This document shows positions 36,012 through 45,416 of a stretch of DNA of 64,000 nucleotides, piece after piece. The stretch's first letter is position 1, and each line of letters opens with the position of its first letter. Source of the DNA: Methylocella sp. GTDB taxonomy: Bacteria; Pseudomonadota; Alphaproteobacteria; Rhizobiales; Beijerinckiaceae. Made by a program: the position numbers and the translations under genes. The notes under the pieces were generated by a model. That model saw only the letters and a list, made by a program, of their open reading frames with translations, was not told the origin of the DNA and did not search any database. The stretch lies in contig JBBCGG010000001.1 in the NCBI GenBank assembly GCA_037200525.1, positions 1-64,000 of the forward strand, in the 5' to 3' direction.

Positions 36012-37020
36012 TCAGATATCGTAACGGATCACTATCGTTTTTTGCTTGGTATGATCGGGCCAGCGCGGCGTCGAGACCGCCCACTCGTAGCCAGTCCCCC
36101 TCCTCAACGCATTAACGGTGTTTGGCTTGATGAGCGCGCCGGCGCTGTCCACCGCTTTCAAAGCGTTAAGAAGGACTCTCCAGTTAGCGAACCACTTGGC
36201 AAAAACGGTTGCCCGCATGAAGATCTGTTTCTGGCCCCCACGTTCGACGATAGAGAACTCCTTCGTTGACGGTGATTTGACCCTCACGTTTTTGATTATT
36301 TCAACGTTTTTCTTCACATTTTGCTTGGCGAGATCTTCTCCGCCCTGCCGACTCAGGAGAAGTGAGTAACCGTCATTAAAGCATGTCGCGACAGCGTCGA
36401 GTATATTCGCTTTCCTCCAGGGAAGAAACCCGGCTTGAAAGGCAAGCATGCCGCCTGCGTAAACGAGCGCAAAATTCCTAGCCGCATGAAGCGCTGCACC
36501 GTCTTCCTCGGGGACTGATACTTTACTCATGAATGTCGACATATGCGTTTCGACGTGCGACTTCAGCTTATCCAGAGAAATTAAATACTCGATGTAAGCG
36601 TCGATCACCGTGCCGTGATTCTCTGCGATGGCCGAACGAATCCGGCCCAATCGTGCCCGCGCTCGTCTCGTGACCGACTCGCTTTTACATCGTTCGGCGG
36701 GCGGTCAAAAACGGTCCGAAAGCCGACGGCGACGGTGGGCACATCCCAACACCTCGCGTATTCACCATGGTCGCGACTGATTCCGCTTCCTCCGCCAAAT
36801 CAGCGATCGATCTCTCCGAATTCGGCAGGTAAATTGTCCGAAACGATGTGACGGCTGGATCGACGGCGTATTGGGATTTGCTGTTGCGTCTTCTGTCTTC
36901 GCCTTCGCTTAAAGCGTAAATGGCCGAGCGAAAAACCGCGTACTTGCTTAACCGGGTTCCACGTTCCATTGTCTGGCGCAGCTTGGCGATGAGCACCGCT
37001 CGGAGTCAAAGCGTCGGCCC
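36012..37020 (-). pseudogene. DUF927-type helicase/primase remnant, frameshifted
   Basis: The upstream frame (36996 to 36685) reads AVFRSAIYALSEGEDRRRNSK and SFRTIYLPNSERSIADLAEEAE. This resembles the segment of DUF927 proteins in which the ATPase core is followed by a stress on Ser-Thr-Glu in LSTGE. The second frame (36650 to 36012) reads ARNFALVYAGGMLAFQAGFLPW and ILDAVATCFNDGYSL, typical of their C-terminal region. A frameshift near 36660 separates them, and the Walker A part is missing. Such proteins belong to phage or plasmid-like elements. Confidence 0.5.
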
Positions 37021-37105
37021 GCCAATGGTCGATTGATAAGATCATGGCCGAAGCTGCGCCGATCATGATGATCGTTCCGAAACCAAAACACCTAAGCATG
37101 GGCAT

Positions 37106-37873
37106 CTCCCATCTTGTGAGCTCTTCTCGACGCGCGGCTTGCCGATCGTCGCCGTCCGAAGATGCTCACTGTCACCTGAAGATGCTCACGCCCAAAACCT
37201 TGAGTATCTTCGCATTTCTTGAGCATCTTCGGTCTTGAGTTGGGCTTCTCATAGCACCCATGAAAACGCCGATATCCACAGAAACCTGACCAACGTTGTT
37301 TCCGAAGGGCGCTGGGCTACTGACATGGTCGGGCGATCCGGACATCCGCTCATTTTTCAAATCGCATCGCCGTCAGCCGCCAGGCATGTCGCCCAGGCAG
37401 ATTTTAGATCGATCTCCGCGCAGCGAATGCGCTCCCCTTCGGTCCGAAAACGGCTGAGCGAATCGAAGACGCGTTGCTCCATGGCATAGGCATCCTGGGA
37501 GCAACTCCACTTCTGACGCATGAACGGGCTCCAACGCTCCCCGATCTCCGCAAATGGAATGTGGAGGTTCACCTCCCTGTCGCATCGCCGCGCCAAGAAA
37601 TTGGCGCCCGTGACCTGACCAAGTCGTGAGCTGATCGAGTATCAACCCCATGACGGCGAGCCGGGCGATGCCACAATGGACGCGGCGTTGAGCGCGAACC
37701 GGCGCTTAAGCAATATGGAGCGCCAATCGGATTGCCCGGGGGACCGTGAGTCGAAACTCGTCGGCGCATCGGGCGGCAAGCCGCATTGCAAGGAGATCCT
37801 GAAATCTCAGCGCAGACCCTATTTCCGCGTTCCGTTTAGCGCTCCGCAAATCGTCGGGGTCGATTTTCTCGTC
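37106..37873. other. Gene-poor region carrying the repeat array
   Basis: Apart from the short repeat array at 37159-37231 no gene can be supported. A minus-strand frame at 37357-37596 (HIPFAEIGERWSPFMRQKW, then RFRTEGERIRCAEIDLKSAW) looks protein-like and may be the end of a lost gene, but I cannot name it. Confidence 0.4.
37159..37231. repeat. Array of four 10-12 bp repeats, two direct and two inverted
   Basis: GAAGATGCTCAC at 37159-37170 and 37179-37190 is followed by the inverted form GAGTATCTTC at 37203-37212 and GAGCATCTTC at 37222-37231. Repeat starts are spaced 20 and 19 bp, about two helical turns, so all four face the same side of the DNA and the array as a whole is a palindrome. 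This is the layout of an operator or iteron site for a dimeric protein. It is beside phage/plasmid-type remnants. Confidence 0.65.
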
Positions 37874-39361
37874 CTATTTTGAGATCTTCTCTAATGCGAG
37901 ATTGCGGGTGCGCGGTCCCATCAATCCAATGGCGAGCGCCGCTGCCAGCATTGCCGCCGCGATGAAGACGAACACGCCCATGACGCCGGAGCGCTCCAAC
38001 ACGAAGGCAATGGCGAAGCCTGTAAAAATCGCGGAAAACCGACTCCACGAATAGACAAAGCCGACCGCCCGCGCTCGAATTCCGGTGGGAAAGAGCTCCT
38101 GTTGATAGGCGTGAAAGGTGTAGGACATGATGTTGTTCGCGAGCGTTAAGCAGGCGCCGAGCAATATGATGGACGTGGCGTTGCTCGCCTCGCTGAACGC
38201 CAGGCCGCAGACAATAATGGCTAACGAGGCAGTGACGAGCACATATTTGCGTTCGAACCGGTCCGCGATGGCTAGGCCGAGCAGCGGCCCGACCGGCGCG
38301 GCGAGCGCGATGATCGCGGCGTAGAACAGACTGTTCGTGATCGTGATGCCTTGCTTGATCAAAAGCGTCGGCGCCCAGTTGGCGAAGCCGTAGAAGCTGA
38401 CCGTTTGGAAGACATTGAAGATGATCATCATTATCGTTCGCTTGAGGTAGGGCCCGGACCACATCTCGCGCATCTGGTGGCGAGCAACAAACCGCTCCGG
38501 GGCTGCGGGCGCTGGCAAAGGGCGGCCATATTCAGCCGCGACCCGAGTCTCCAACGCCGTCATGATGCTATCGGCCTCCGCCAGTCTGCCCTGCTGTGCA
38601 AGCCAGCGCGGGCTCTCCGGCAAGCCGCGGCGGATCCACCAAATGAAGATTGCTCCATGCGTTCCGATCAAGACTACCCAGCGCCAACCGTCCATACCGA
38701 ACGGCGCTTGCGGCGCCAAAAAATAGGAAAGAAAAGCGGCGATCGGCACTGACAAAAAGCCAATGGCTTGGCAGCAAGCGAAGGCCCTGCCGCGAATATG
38801 CTTTGGAACCAGCTCGGAGAGGTAGGCCCCAATGACGATCAACTCAACGCCGATGCCGATGCCAGAAATAAAGCGCCAGAAGTTGAGGTCGAAAGCTGTG
38901 CTCTGGAAAGCCATGATGACATTTGCAGCCGTGTACCAGAGTAGCGAGTAGGTGAAGATCGGACGCCGTCCATATTTATCGGCCAGAAATCCGCAGGCGA
39001 GAGTGCCGACAAATAGACCGGCAAACAGCGCCGCGACGAAAGCCGCCACGCCGGTGGAGCCGAATAGACCAGGCGTCGTCGCCGTCAGGATGCCGCCCTT
39101 AACTAGGCCGGGCGCGATGCTGCCTGTGTAAAGAAGATCGTAGAGCTCAAAGAAGAAGCCAAGGCTCAACAGGATTACCAACTTCCAGACCGCGAACGTC
39201 TGCGGCAGCCGATCCAGCCGCGCAGAGATGGCGGCTGCATTTAGGATGCTGGCAGATGAAACATCCAAGGCCTCCCCCGTCTTGTCCCGAACGACGCTCT
39301 TAGGGGCCGACAATCGATTAGCAAGCATCCAAGACCAAGAGGACGATTGTCTGGGCTTCAT
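37874..39361 (-). CDS. MFS transporter, metabolite:proton symporter type
   Basis: Inner-membrane carrier of 495 residues with twelve hydrophobic segments. Family signatures are FFFELYDLLYTGSIAPG in helix 1, GFLADKYGRRPIF between helices 2 and 3, ELVPKHIRGRAFA between 4 and 5, and PESPRWLAQQGRLAEA at the central loop, as in sugar and aromatic-acid symporters. The start MKPRQSSSW at 39361 has GGTGAG upstream; the longer frame to 39457 begins in IS DNA. IS element C copy 3 begins 19 bp before this start, so the native promoter is displaced. Confidence 0.88.
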   Translation of the reverse strand: MKPRQSSSWSWMLANRLSAPKSVVRDKTGEALDVSSASILNAAAISARLDRLPQTFAVWKLVILLSLGFFFELYDLLYTGSIAPGLVKGGILTATTPGLFGSTGVAAFVAALFAGLFVGTLACGFLADKYGRRPIFTYSLLWYTAANVIMAFQSTAFDLNFWRFISGIGIGVELIVIGAYLSELVPKHIRGRAFACCQAIGFLSVPIAAFLSYFLAPQAPFGMDGWRWVVLIGTHGAIFIWWIRRGLPESPRWLAQQGRLAEADSIMTALETRVAAEYGRPLPAPAAPERFVARHQMREMWSGPYLKRTIMMIIFNVFQTVSFYGFANWAPTLLIKQGITITNSLFYAAIIALAAPVGPLLGLAIADRFERKYVLVTASLAIIVCGLAFSEASNATSIILLGACLTLANNIMSYTFHAYQQELFPTGIRARAVGFVYSWSRFSAIFTGFAIAFVLERSGVMGVFVFIAAAMLAAALAIGLMGPRTRNLALEKISK

Positions 39362-39380
39362 CGATAGCTCACCAAGGCTA

Positions 39381-40213
39381 GGCTCAGGACTCATTGATTG
39401 AGATAGAAGAGGACGGCGGCTGCGATGCAGATGGCGGAGAAGAAGGTGTGGGCGCATCGATCATAGCGGGTTGCGATGCGCCGCCAGTCCTTGAGCTTGG
39501 CGAACATGTTCTCGATTTTGTGACGCTGGCGGTAGAGCGTCTTGTCATAGGCAATGGGAAGCTTGCGGCTTCTGGTTGGCGGGATGCAGGGCTCGACGCC
39601 CCTGGCCTTCAGCGCGGCGCGGAACCAGTTGCTGTCGTAGCCCCTGTCGGCGATCAACATTGAAGCGGGCGGTAAAGCCTTGAGCATCAGCCGCGCGCCC
39701 TTGTGGTCGCTCATCTGGCCCTCCGAGAGCAACATGACGAGGGGCTTGCCGGCGCCGTCGCAAACGACGTGGAGCTTCGAGTTCAGTCCGCCTTTCGTGC
39801 GCCCGATACGGCGGGGAAGAGCCCCTTTTTGAGCAGGCTCGCCGCTGTGCGATGCGCCTTCAGATGCGTGGCGTCGATCATGATGCGCTCGGGCTTTGGA
39901 CCTTCGCCAGCGAGCGCGGCGAATATGCGGTCGAAGACGCCGAGCCGGCTCCAGCGGATGAAGCGATTGTAAAGCGTCTTGTGCGGCCCGTAATCCTTGG
40001 GCGCATCTTTCCATTGCAGGCCGTTGCGGATCACATAGACGATTCCGCTGACCACCCGACGGTCGTCAACCCGCGGAACGCCATGCGACAGAGGAAAATG
40101 CGGCGCAAGCCGCGCCATCTGCCGCTCGCCCAACAAAAACAAATCACTCATCCCAGCCTCCCCATGCGGAGACCAGGAATCACATCTCAGGCAAATTTAA
40201 TAGGTCCTGAGCC
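39381..40213 (-). mobile_element. IS element C copy 3 (IS5 family), complete
   Basis: 833 bp in the minus orientation, TA on both sides in CTAG. Situated in the leader of the MFS gene and transcribed in the same direction as that gene, so read-through from the transposase promoter could reach it. Confidence 0.92.
39391..40151 (-). CDS. IS5-family transposase of element C, copy 3 (-1 shift)
   Basis: Identical in both frames to the transposases at 28862 and 34235, starting from the ATG at 40151. The two frames overlap near 39820. Confidence 0.88.
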
Positions 40214-40501
40214 TAGAGGGATGCGCCGCGAGTCGGATGCTGCGCTCAGTTTGCTGCGCTGACTCATCATCTGAATGCGGCGGAGATCGCCGCGGCGAAA
40301 AGTTGGAAGAGCATCGGCATTTAGGGCGCATCTGAACTTCGTTCGGAAGGCGAAATTCTTGCACCCGTCCTGATCATCGCGGAGACGCCAGCTCATTGCG
40401 TCGAACCATTGAGCGCTTCAATGCTCCTTGATCCGCGCCGATCTTCAATGGCCGCTGGAATGGCCAGGAGCAGCTTGCCTGCGAAATCGACGATGGACTA
40501 G

Positions 40502-41257
40502 TCAGAACCGCTCGACCGCGATGGCGAACACATAGCCGACGTTGCGCTCGGTCTGGATGATGCGCGGCGCGCTTGGGTCAATCTCCAGTTTGCGGCGGAG
40601 CCGCAGGATTTGCACGTCGATGCTGCGGTCGAATATGTCCTCGTGCATGCGCGTGGCCTGAAGGAGGTGTTCGCGCGTCAGCGGTCGCTGCGGCGCGTCC
40701 AGAAAGGCGATCAGCAGCGCATATTCGCCTTTGGTCAGCCCGACGGCCTCCCCATTCGGGCTGGTGAGACGCCGGATGCGGCGATCAAGCTGCCAACCGC
40801 CGAACGTGCAGCGGCTCCACTCAGGATCCCGATGAAGGATCGCGCGCCCGGTTTCCCATCGCCGAAGCACGGCCCGGATCCGCGCCAGCAATTCCCGCAG
40901 GCTGAACGGCTTGGTGAGGTAATCATCGGCGCCGAGCTCGAGCCCGACAACCCGGTCGATTTCATCGCGGCGATGGCCGGTGGCGATGATCACAGGAACG
41001 TCGGAGCGCGCGCGGATCTCGCGCAGCAGCTCGAGCCCATCCTCTCGCCCGAGCCGGAGATCCAGCACCACAAGGTCGGGTTCGCCCATGGCGAAATGAC
41101 GAATCATGTCCTGCCGTCCCGAGGCCGAGATGACGCGCAGGTTATGCTGCTCGAGATAATTGACGATCAACTGCCGTATGGCGGGGTCATCGTCGACGAC
41201 GAGAACGCGCATCGACGCGGCGCATTGATTTGGCTCGGCTTGATCTTGGGGCGTCAT
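40502..41257 (-). CDS. OmpR-family response regulator (orphan)
   Basis: 251 residues; a shorter start at 41212 (MRVLVVDDDPAIR) is possible. Receiver domain (16-130) has the acidic pair in VDDD, the phospho-acceptor Asp in LVVLDLRLGR, the Thr/Ser region VIIATG and the Lys in YLTKPFS. The winged-helix effector (about 150-245) shows LTKGEYALLIAFLDAPQRPLTRE-type sequence and RSIDVQILRLRRKLE. No histidine kinase gene is adjacent, so its partner is elsewhere. Target genes unknown. Confidence 0.92.
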   Translation of the reverse strand: MTPQDQAEPNQCAASMRVLVVDDDPAIRQLIVNYLEQHNLRVISASGRQDMIRHFAMGEPDLVVLDLRLGREDGLELLREIRARSDVPVIIATGHRRDEIDRVVGLELGADDYLTKPFSLRELLARIRAVLRRWETGRAILHRDPEWSRCTFGGWQLDRRIRRLTSPNGEAVGLTKGEYALLIAFLDAPQRPLTREHLLQATRMHEDIFDRSIDVQILRLRRKLEIDPSAPRIIQTERNVGYVFAIAVERF

Positions 41258-41603
41258 GCTCTTAGCGCGTCTCTGGCCTCATCCAAGGCGCAGCCTCGGG
41301 CAAGTCGTGAAAGGCCGACATTTCCGACACGCGGATATGCATGGCGGCGCCTAGCTCGAGGCCACAGCCCAGGGATTAGGCCATGCGGCGACGCAGGTCC
41401 GCCCGATTGAATGGTGTGCATCATCATATATTCCGTCGCATTCAGCACATTCGCAGGCATAACGATATGTGGCCTCCAGTCTTGGAGAAGACACAGATCG
41501 CACATTAAGATCAGCGCGCGTCTGTAGACATGACCGGTGCGAGGCGCTGGAACGGCCAAGCAAGCTACCTTTAGCAAAGAGAAACGTGGGCCAGCGGTAA
41601 CCC
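41258..41603. other. Intergenic stretch with a doubtful small ORF
   Basis: A minus-strand frame (41254-41577, chain MCDLCLLQDWRPHIVMPANV then LNATEYMMMHTIQSG) overlaps the regulator start by four bases (ATGA), which would suggest coupling. Its sequence is not recognisable and its second half is Arg-rich, so it is left as a possibility only. Nothing else is seen. Confidence 0.3.
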
Positions 41604-41885
41604 TTAGGCGGCGGCTCCGCCGTCGATAGCGATGCTGGCGCCTGTCACAAACGCCGCCTCCGGCTTGCCAGATAGGATACTAGGCCGGCGACGTCGCTGC
41701 CCTGCCCGTATCGCTTCAAGGCGGTCCATTCCCGCATGAGATTGCCGAGAGGCCCGTTGGCCGGATTCATATTGGTGTCGACTGGGCCGGGCTGTACATT
41801 GTTGACCATGATCCCGCGACTGCCGCGCCGATGCCTCGCGAGCCGCCCGTGACGAGCGCAACTCTATCCTTTAAGCCATGACCCA
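41604..41885 (-). pseudogene. Short-chain dehydrogenase with internal deletion
   Basis: The minus strand starts GLKDRVALVTGGSRGIGAAV, the NAD(P)-binding Rossmann start of an SDR, then jumps within a few codons and into another frame to IMVNNVQPGPVDTNMNPANG and SYLSGKPEAAFVTGASIAIDGGAAA, the C-terminal part. The central about 120-130 residues with the catalytic Ser, Tyr and Lys are missing. Family length is about 245 residues. Non-functional. Confidence 0.8.
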
Positions 41886-41972
41886 TCTTAAATCCTGCGT
41901 TGTTTATGAGACGCGGACGCGAGCCTCCGCCGCTTTTGATTGAGAAAGCGACGGGGGCAGCGGCCGATCAAA

Positions 41973-43301
41973 TCATCTGCCCGCGACCCGACGGCCGCGC
42001 TCCTTCGCTGAAACACCGGAAACCTCATCGAGAATGCGGAGTATTTCGGACCGCGTGTCGATCTCGCCGAACTCCTTGGCCATGGCCGATGCGCGCGACC
42101 GATAATTTGGCTTGTCCAATACGGCCCGGACCGCCTCGCGCAGCGCCTCCGGCGTCGGCTCATTGGTCGCAAGATTAATGCCGACGCCAGACCAGCCGAC
42201 GCGGGCGTTCACGTCGGCTTTGTCTTCAGTCAGCCCCGCCGTGACAAGGGGAATTCCGAAGCTCAGAGATTGATTGACGCTGCCATAGCCGCCATTGGTG
42301 ACGAATACGTCGGCCTTTGCGAGCGCCCATTCGAAGGGCAGATAGCTGGCTACCCGCGCGTTGGCGGGAATTGGGCCGGGTATGGCGTCGACGGGACGCC
42401 CGCCCGCGGTGACGACGACGAGCACATCAGGCTCATTGGCGAGCGCCGCAAGCGCCGGGGCGACCAACTGGCCGAAATCGAAATTGTTCACAGTCCCCTG
42501 GGTTACCAGCACGACTTTGCGCGAGCCGTCCAACTCGTGCGCCCAGGTCGGGAGCGGGGCCTGATTTGGAATGATTGGAAGAGAGCCGACAAAATGCACC
42601 GAGTCCGGCAAATCCTGTCGCGGAAATTCGAAACTTGGCGCAGTCAATTGCAGATAAGCATCTGGGAGAACGACTAGGGCGTGGAACAGGTTCATAGAAA
42701 GGGGACGAACGCCTAAGCCGGCTAGGCGAGCGTTCAAGCTGTCGAGCACGGGACCATAGAGGACGCTGTCATGCTCTTTGGAGATGGCGGCATATTCCTC
42801 GCGCTCGACTTCGCTGCTGGCAGGCGGCAAACCAGCGAAGTTTGGCGCGCCATCGTCGCGGCGGGAGTGCAGGAACATCGTGCCGCATAGAACAATCGGC
42901 GGACGCTCCGAACGCGCTTGCCCGAGCAACATCGGCATGATGCCGCAAAGAAAATTGTCCGCAATGATCACATCCGCGGGGAAGTCGCGCAAGACCTGCT
43001 GTAGGCCCTCGTACTGCGCCGCCATTGGACCGACTAGCGCATTCTCACAATAGAATCGGGACATTTCAATCCCTGGGGGTATGTTCGCGAGTTCTGGAAA
43101 CACAGCAAGGATGTTTCGCAGATCAAGATCCGCCTCTGCCGGAAAAGCGCGAAACGCGGCGCCGACTGCTTCGATGCGATCGCGCATGGCGGTGGCCGAT
43201 AAGCCGACGACCTCGTGACCTGCCGCAACAAGCATTTTCCCGATCGAAAACATTGGATTGATATGCCCTGTCGCGGGCGTCGAGGCGATGAGAACTTTCA
43301 T
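41973..43301 (-). CDS. MGT-family (GT1) glycosyltransferase
   Basis: 442 residues starting MKVLIASTPATGHINPMFSIG, the acceptor-side Rossmann domain of UDP/NDP-glycosyltransferases with the conserved catalytic His (TGHINP). The C-terminal donor domain has VVLVTQGTVNNFDF, ARVASYLPFEWALAKADVFVTNGGYGSV-type sequence with NGGYGSVNQSL where the usual HCGxxS motif binds the nucleotide, and FGIPLV. The longer frame to 43361 adds 20 residues without support. It resembles macrolide- or flavonoid-type glycosyltransferases; acceptor unknown. A fragment of a close relative is at 11216. Confidence 0.88.
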   Translation of the reverse strand: MKVLIASTPATGHINPMFSIGKMLVAAGHEVVGLSATAMRDRIEAVGAAFRAFPAEADLDLRNILAVFPELANIPPGIEMSRFYCENALVGPMAAQYEGLQQVLRDFPADVIIADNFLCGIMPMLLGQARSERPPIVLCGTMFLHSRRDDGAPNFAGLPPASSEVEREEYAAISKEHDSVLYGPVLDSLNARLAGLGVRPLSMNLFHALVVLPDAYLQLTAPSFEFPRQDLPDSVHFVGSLPIIPNQAPLPTWAHELDGSRKVVLVTQGTVNNFDFGQLVAPALAALANEPDVLVVVTAGGRPVDAIPGPIPANARVASYLPFEWALAKADVFVTNGGYGSVNQSLSFGIPLVTAGLTEDKADVNARVGWSGVGINLATNEPTPEALREAVRAVLDKPNYRSRASAMAKEFGEIDTRSEILRILDEVSGVSAKERGRRVAGR

Positions 43302-44299
43302 GCGATTCTGCCACTCTGATTCGTAGAAAACGGGGTCGTTCTGAGTGAGCAATAACCGCATCTCTGTTTCGCTAATATTTCATTTCGGAGAAATCAGATG
43401 ACGATCGTAATGTCAAACGGGGTCGCCGCTTGTCTAGTATTGGCCCAGCTTGCGTTAGTTGATCGTTCTTTAGGTTGCCAGAACTGGCATCGAAAAAATG
43501 GCGATCCTAGAGCGGAACCAATGAGCGCTTTCACCTCTCTCCCGCTCTAGGCGCAGCACATCGCAATTTGCGAAAGCTTCTCTCCAGGCGTTTTCTTCTT
43601 CAAGATCCTCAATTGCGTGGCCGATGTTAAATGAAACATACGCTTTGCTGCAGATGCCGCATTGGCTCGCAGGCGAAGGCGTATTGTGAGCGGCTTAAGC
43701 GCTCGCCTTCCTAATCAGATGTAACAAGCGGTCGTCGGGACTCTGAGCGACGTTGTCGATATCGGCATTGTGAAACTGACCAAACTGCGTTGAGGGCTTA
43801 TCGTATTCGAAAGTCGTCCGCCATGCGTGTTTTCGCACACGTCGATGCGCAGAGGAGCGTGGAGCGCGGCGCTGAAATTCAACTTCATCATTTGAGCGGC
43901 GGCGGCGATGTTGCCGAGATAGTTGACGTTCTCCTGTTAGAGTCTTCACTATAGCGCCAGCAAATCAACTTGCTCCGCTACGAAGTGGATCATAAAGCCA
44001 TCGGTTTGCGTCGGTCCCGCGGCCAACGTCCGTTCAATCAGATCGAGCGGCCAAGCAGCGGCCAATTATCGCTGCAAGGAGTCAGATTAGATCGCGTCGC
44101 AAAAGCCGCCTGTCAATGCAGGCGAGCCGCCCCGCTTTCGTCCGTTCCTTGGCAGGCGCAATTGCCGGCGCATCCGATCAACCATTTGCGTCGCCTAGGT
44201 AGATACTATAATCTATAGAACAAATAGATAACATACTTCGTCGGAGATCACGCGCCGCCGTTTGGAGAGCGTGGTGAAGTCCTGAGCCAAGGGAATGTC
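43302..44299. other. About 1 kb without a recognisable gene
   Basis: No gene can be supported. On the minus strand around 43700-43945 a frame reads NYLGNIAAAAQMMKLNFSAA and VCENTHGGRLSNTISPQ, which looks protein-like and may be a decayed gene, but I cannot name it. The last 100 bases must contain the promoter of the operon starting at 44300. Confidence 0.4.
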
Positions 44300-45382
44300 A
44301 TGACAGCCTCCGCTCTTCGTTTCGGGATCTGGGCCCCGGTGCACGGGCCTCGCGCCGCGCTGCAGGACCCTGCCGAACCCTTCGACGCTTCGTGGGAACA
44401 TAACCGCGCCGTTGTGCTGGAAGCCGAAGCGCTGGGCTTTGACTCCACCTTGATCGCCCAGCACACCGTCAATCCGCACTTGCCGGATCAAGATCAGCTC
44501 GAAACCTGGACGGCGACGGCGGCTCTCGCGGCGCTGACCAGCCGCATCGAGCTGATCGCGGCGATCAAGCCCTATATTTGCCACCCCGTCTTTCTGGCGA
44601 AAATGGCACTGCAGATCGAGAACATCAGCCGCGGCCGCTTCGGCATCAATCTCGTCAACGCCTGGAACCGCATCGAATTCGAGAAGGCGGGAATTCCCTT
44701 CGGCGAGCACGACGACCGTTACGCCTATGGACAGGAATGGATTTCCATCGTCTCGCGGCTCACCTCCGGCGAGCGCGTCGATCATCGCGGCCCGAGCTTT
44801 ACCGTCACGGACTATAAGCTCACCCCAAAAGACCATTATCGCGGTCGACCCGCTATTTATGTCGGCGGAGAATCCGAGCCAGCCCGCGCCCTTGTCGCCG
44901 AACATGGCGACGTCTGGTTCATCAACGGCCAGCCGCTTGACGATGTTGCGGGCCTCATTGGCGATCTGCGCCGCCGTCCGCGCCGCGCGGCGCCGCTGCG
45001 CTTCGGCCTCTCCGCCTTCGTCATCGCTCGCGAGACCGAGGATGAGGCGAGGGCCAATTACGAGCACCTGCTAAAGCTCGCGGAAAAAGATGCCGATGCG
45101 CGCGCGGTCCAGCGCAGCCATTCCGACGCCAAGGTTGTGATGTTCCAGACTATGACGAAGTCGGTGCGGATCGGCAGCAACGGCGGCACCGCCGCCGGTC
45201 TCGTCGGCAGCTACGACCAGGTGGCGGAGCGGATCCTCGCCTTCCATGCCGCGGGCATCGAGTTGTTCATGCTGCAATTCCAGCCGCTGCGCGCGGAGAT
45301 GCGTCGCTTCGCCGTGGAAATCTTTCCGCGCGTCGGCCGCACGGCGCCCGCGGTGGCGCGCGAACTCCCCGCCGCCGGCTGA
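44300..45382 (+). CDS. LLM-class flavin-dependent monooxygenase (SsuD/SfnG-like)
   Basis: FMNH2-dependent monooxygenase of 360 residues in the bacterial luciferase-like fold. ALRFGIWAPVHGP, IELIAAIKPYICHPVFLAKM, SRGRFGINLVNAWNRIEFE and HDDRYAYGQEWISI match the SsuD/SfnG group, which split C-S bonds of alkanesulfonates or oxidise dialkyl sulfones. AAGGGA lies before the ATG. It leads an operon with an SsuCBA-type ABC importer and an SfnB-like enzyme, so organosulfur use as a sulfur source is the likely job. The exact substrate cannot be read from sequence. Confidence 0.88.
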   Translation: MTASALRFGIWAPVHGPRAALQDPAEPFDASWEHNRAVVLEAEALGFDSTLIAQHTVNPHLPDQDQLETWTATAALAALTSRIELIAAIKPYICHPVFLAKMALQIENISRGRFGINLVNAWNRIEFEKAGIPFGEHDDRYAYGQEWISIVSRLTSGERVDHRGPSFTVTDYKLTPKDHYRGRPAIYVGGESEPARALVAEHGDVWFINGQPLDDVAGLIGDLRRRPRRAAPLRFGLSAFVIARETEDEARANYEHLLKLAEKDADARAVQRSHSDAKVVMFQTMTKSVRIGSNGGTAAGLVGSYDQVAERILAFHAAGIELFMLQFQPLRAEMRRFAVEIFPRVGRTAPAVARELPAAG

Positions 45383-45416
45383 TTCCCCTTTCCCGAAACC
45401 CCGGAGCCCTACGCCC

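Noticed and set aside
40214-40501. Small minus-strand frame upstream of IS C and downstream of the response regulator
   Set aside because: It extends into the IS end and has no ribosome site or motif.
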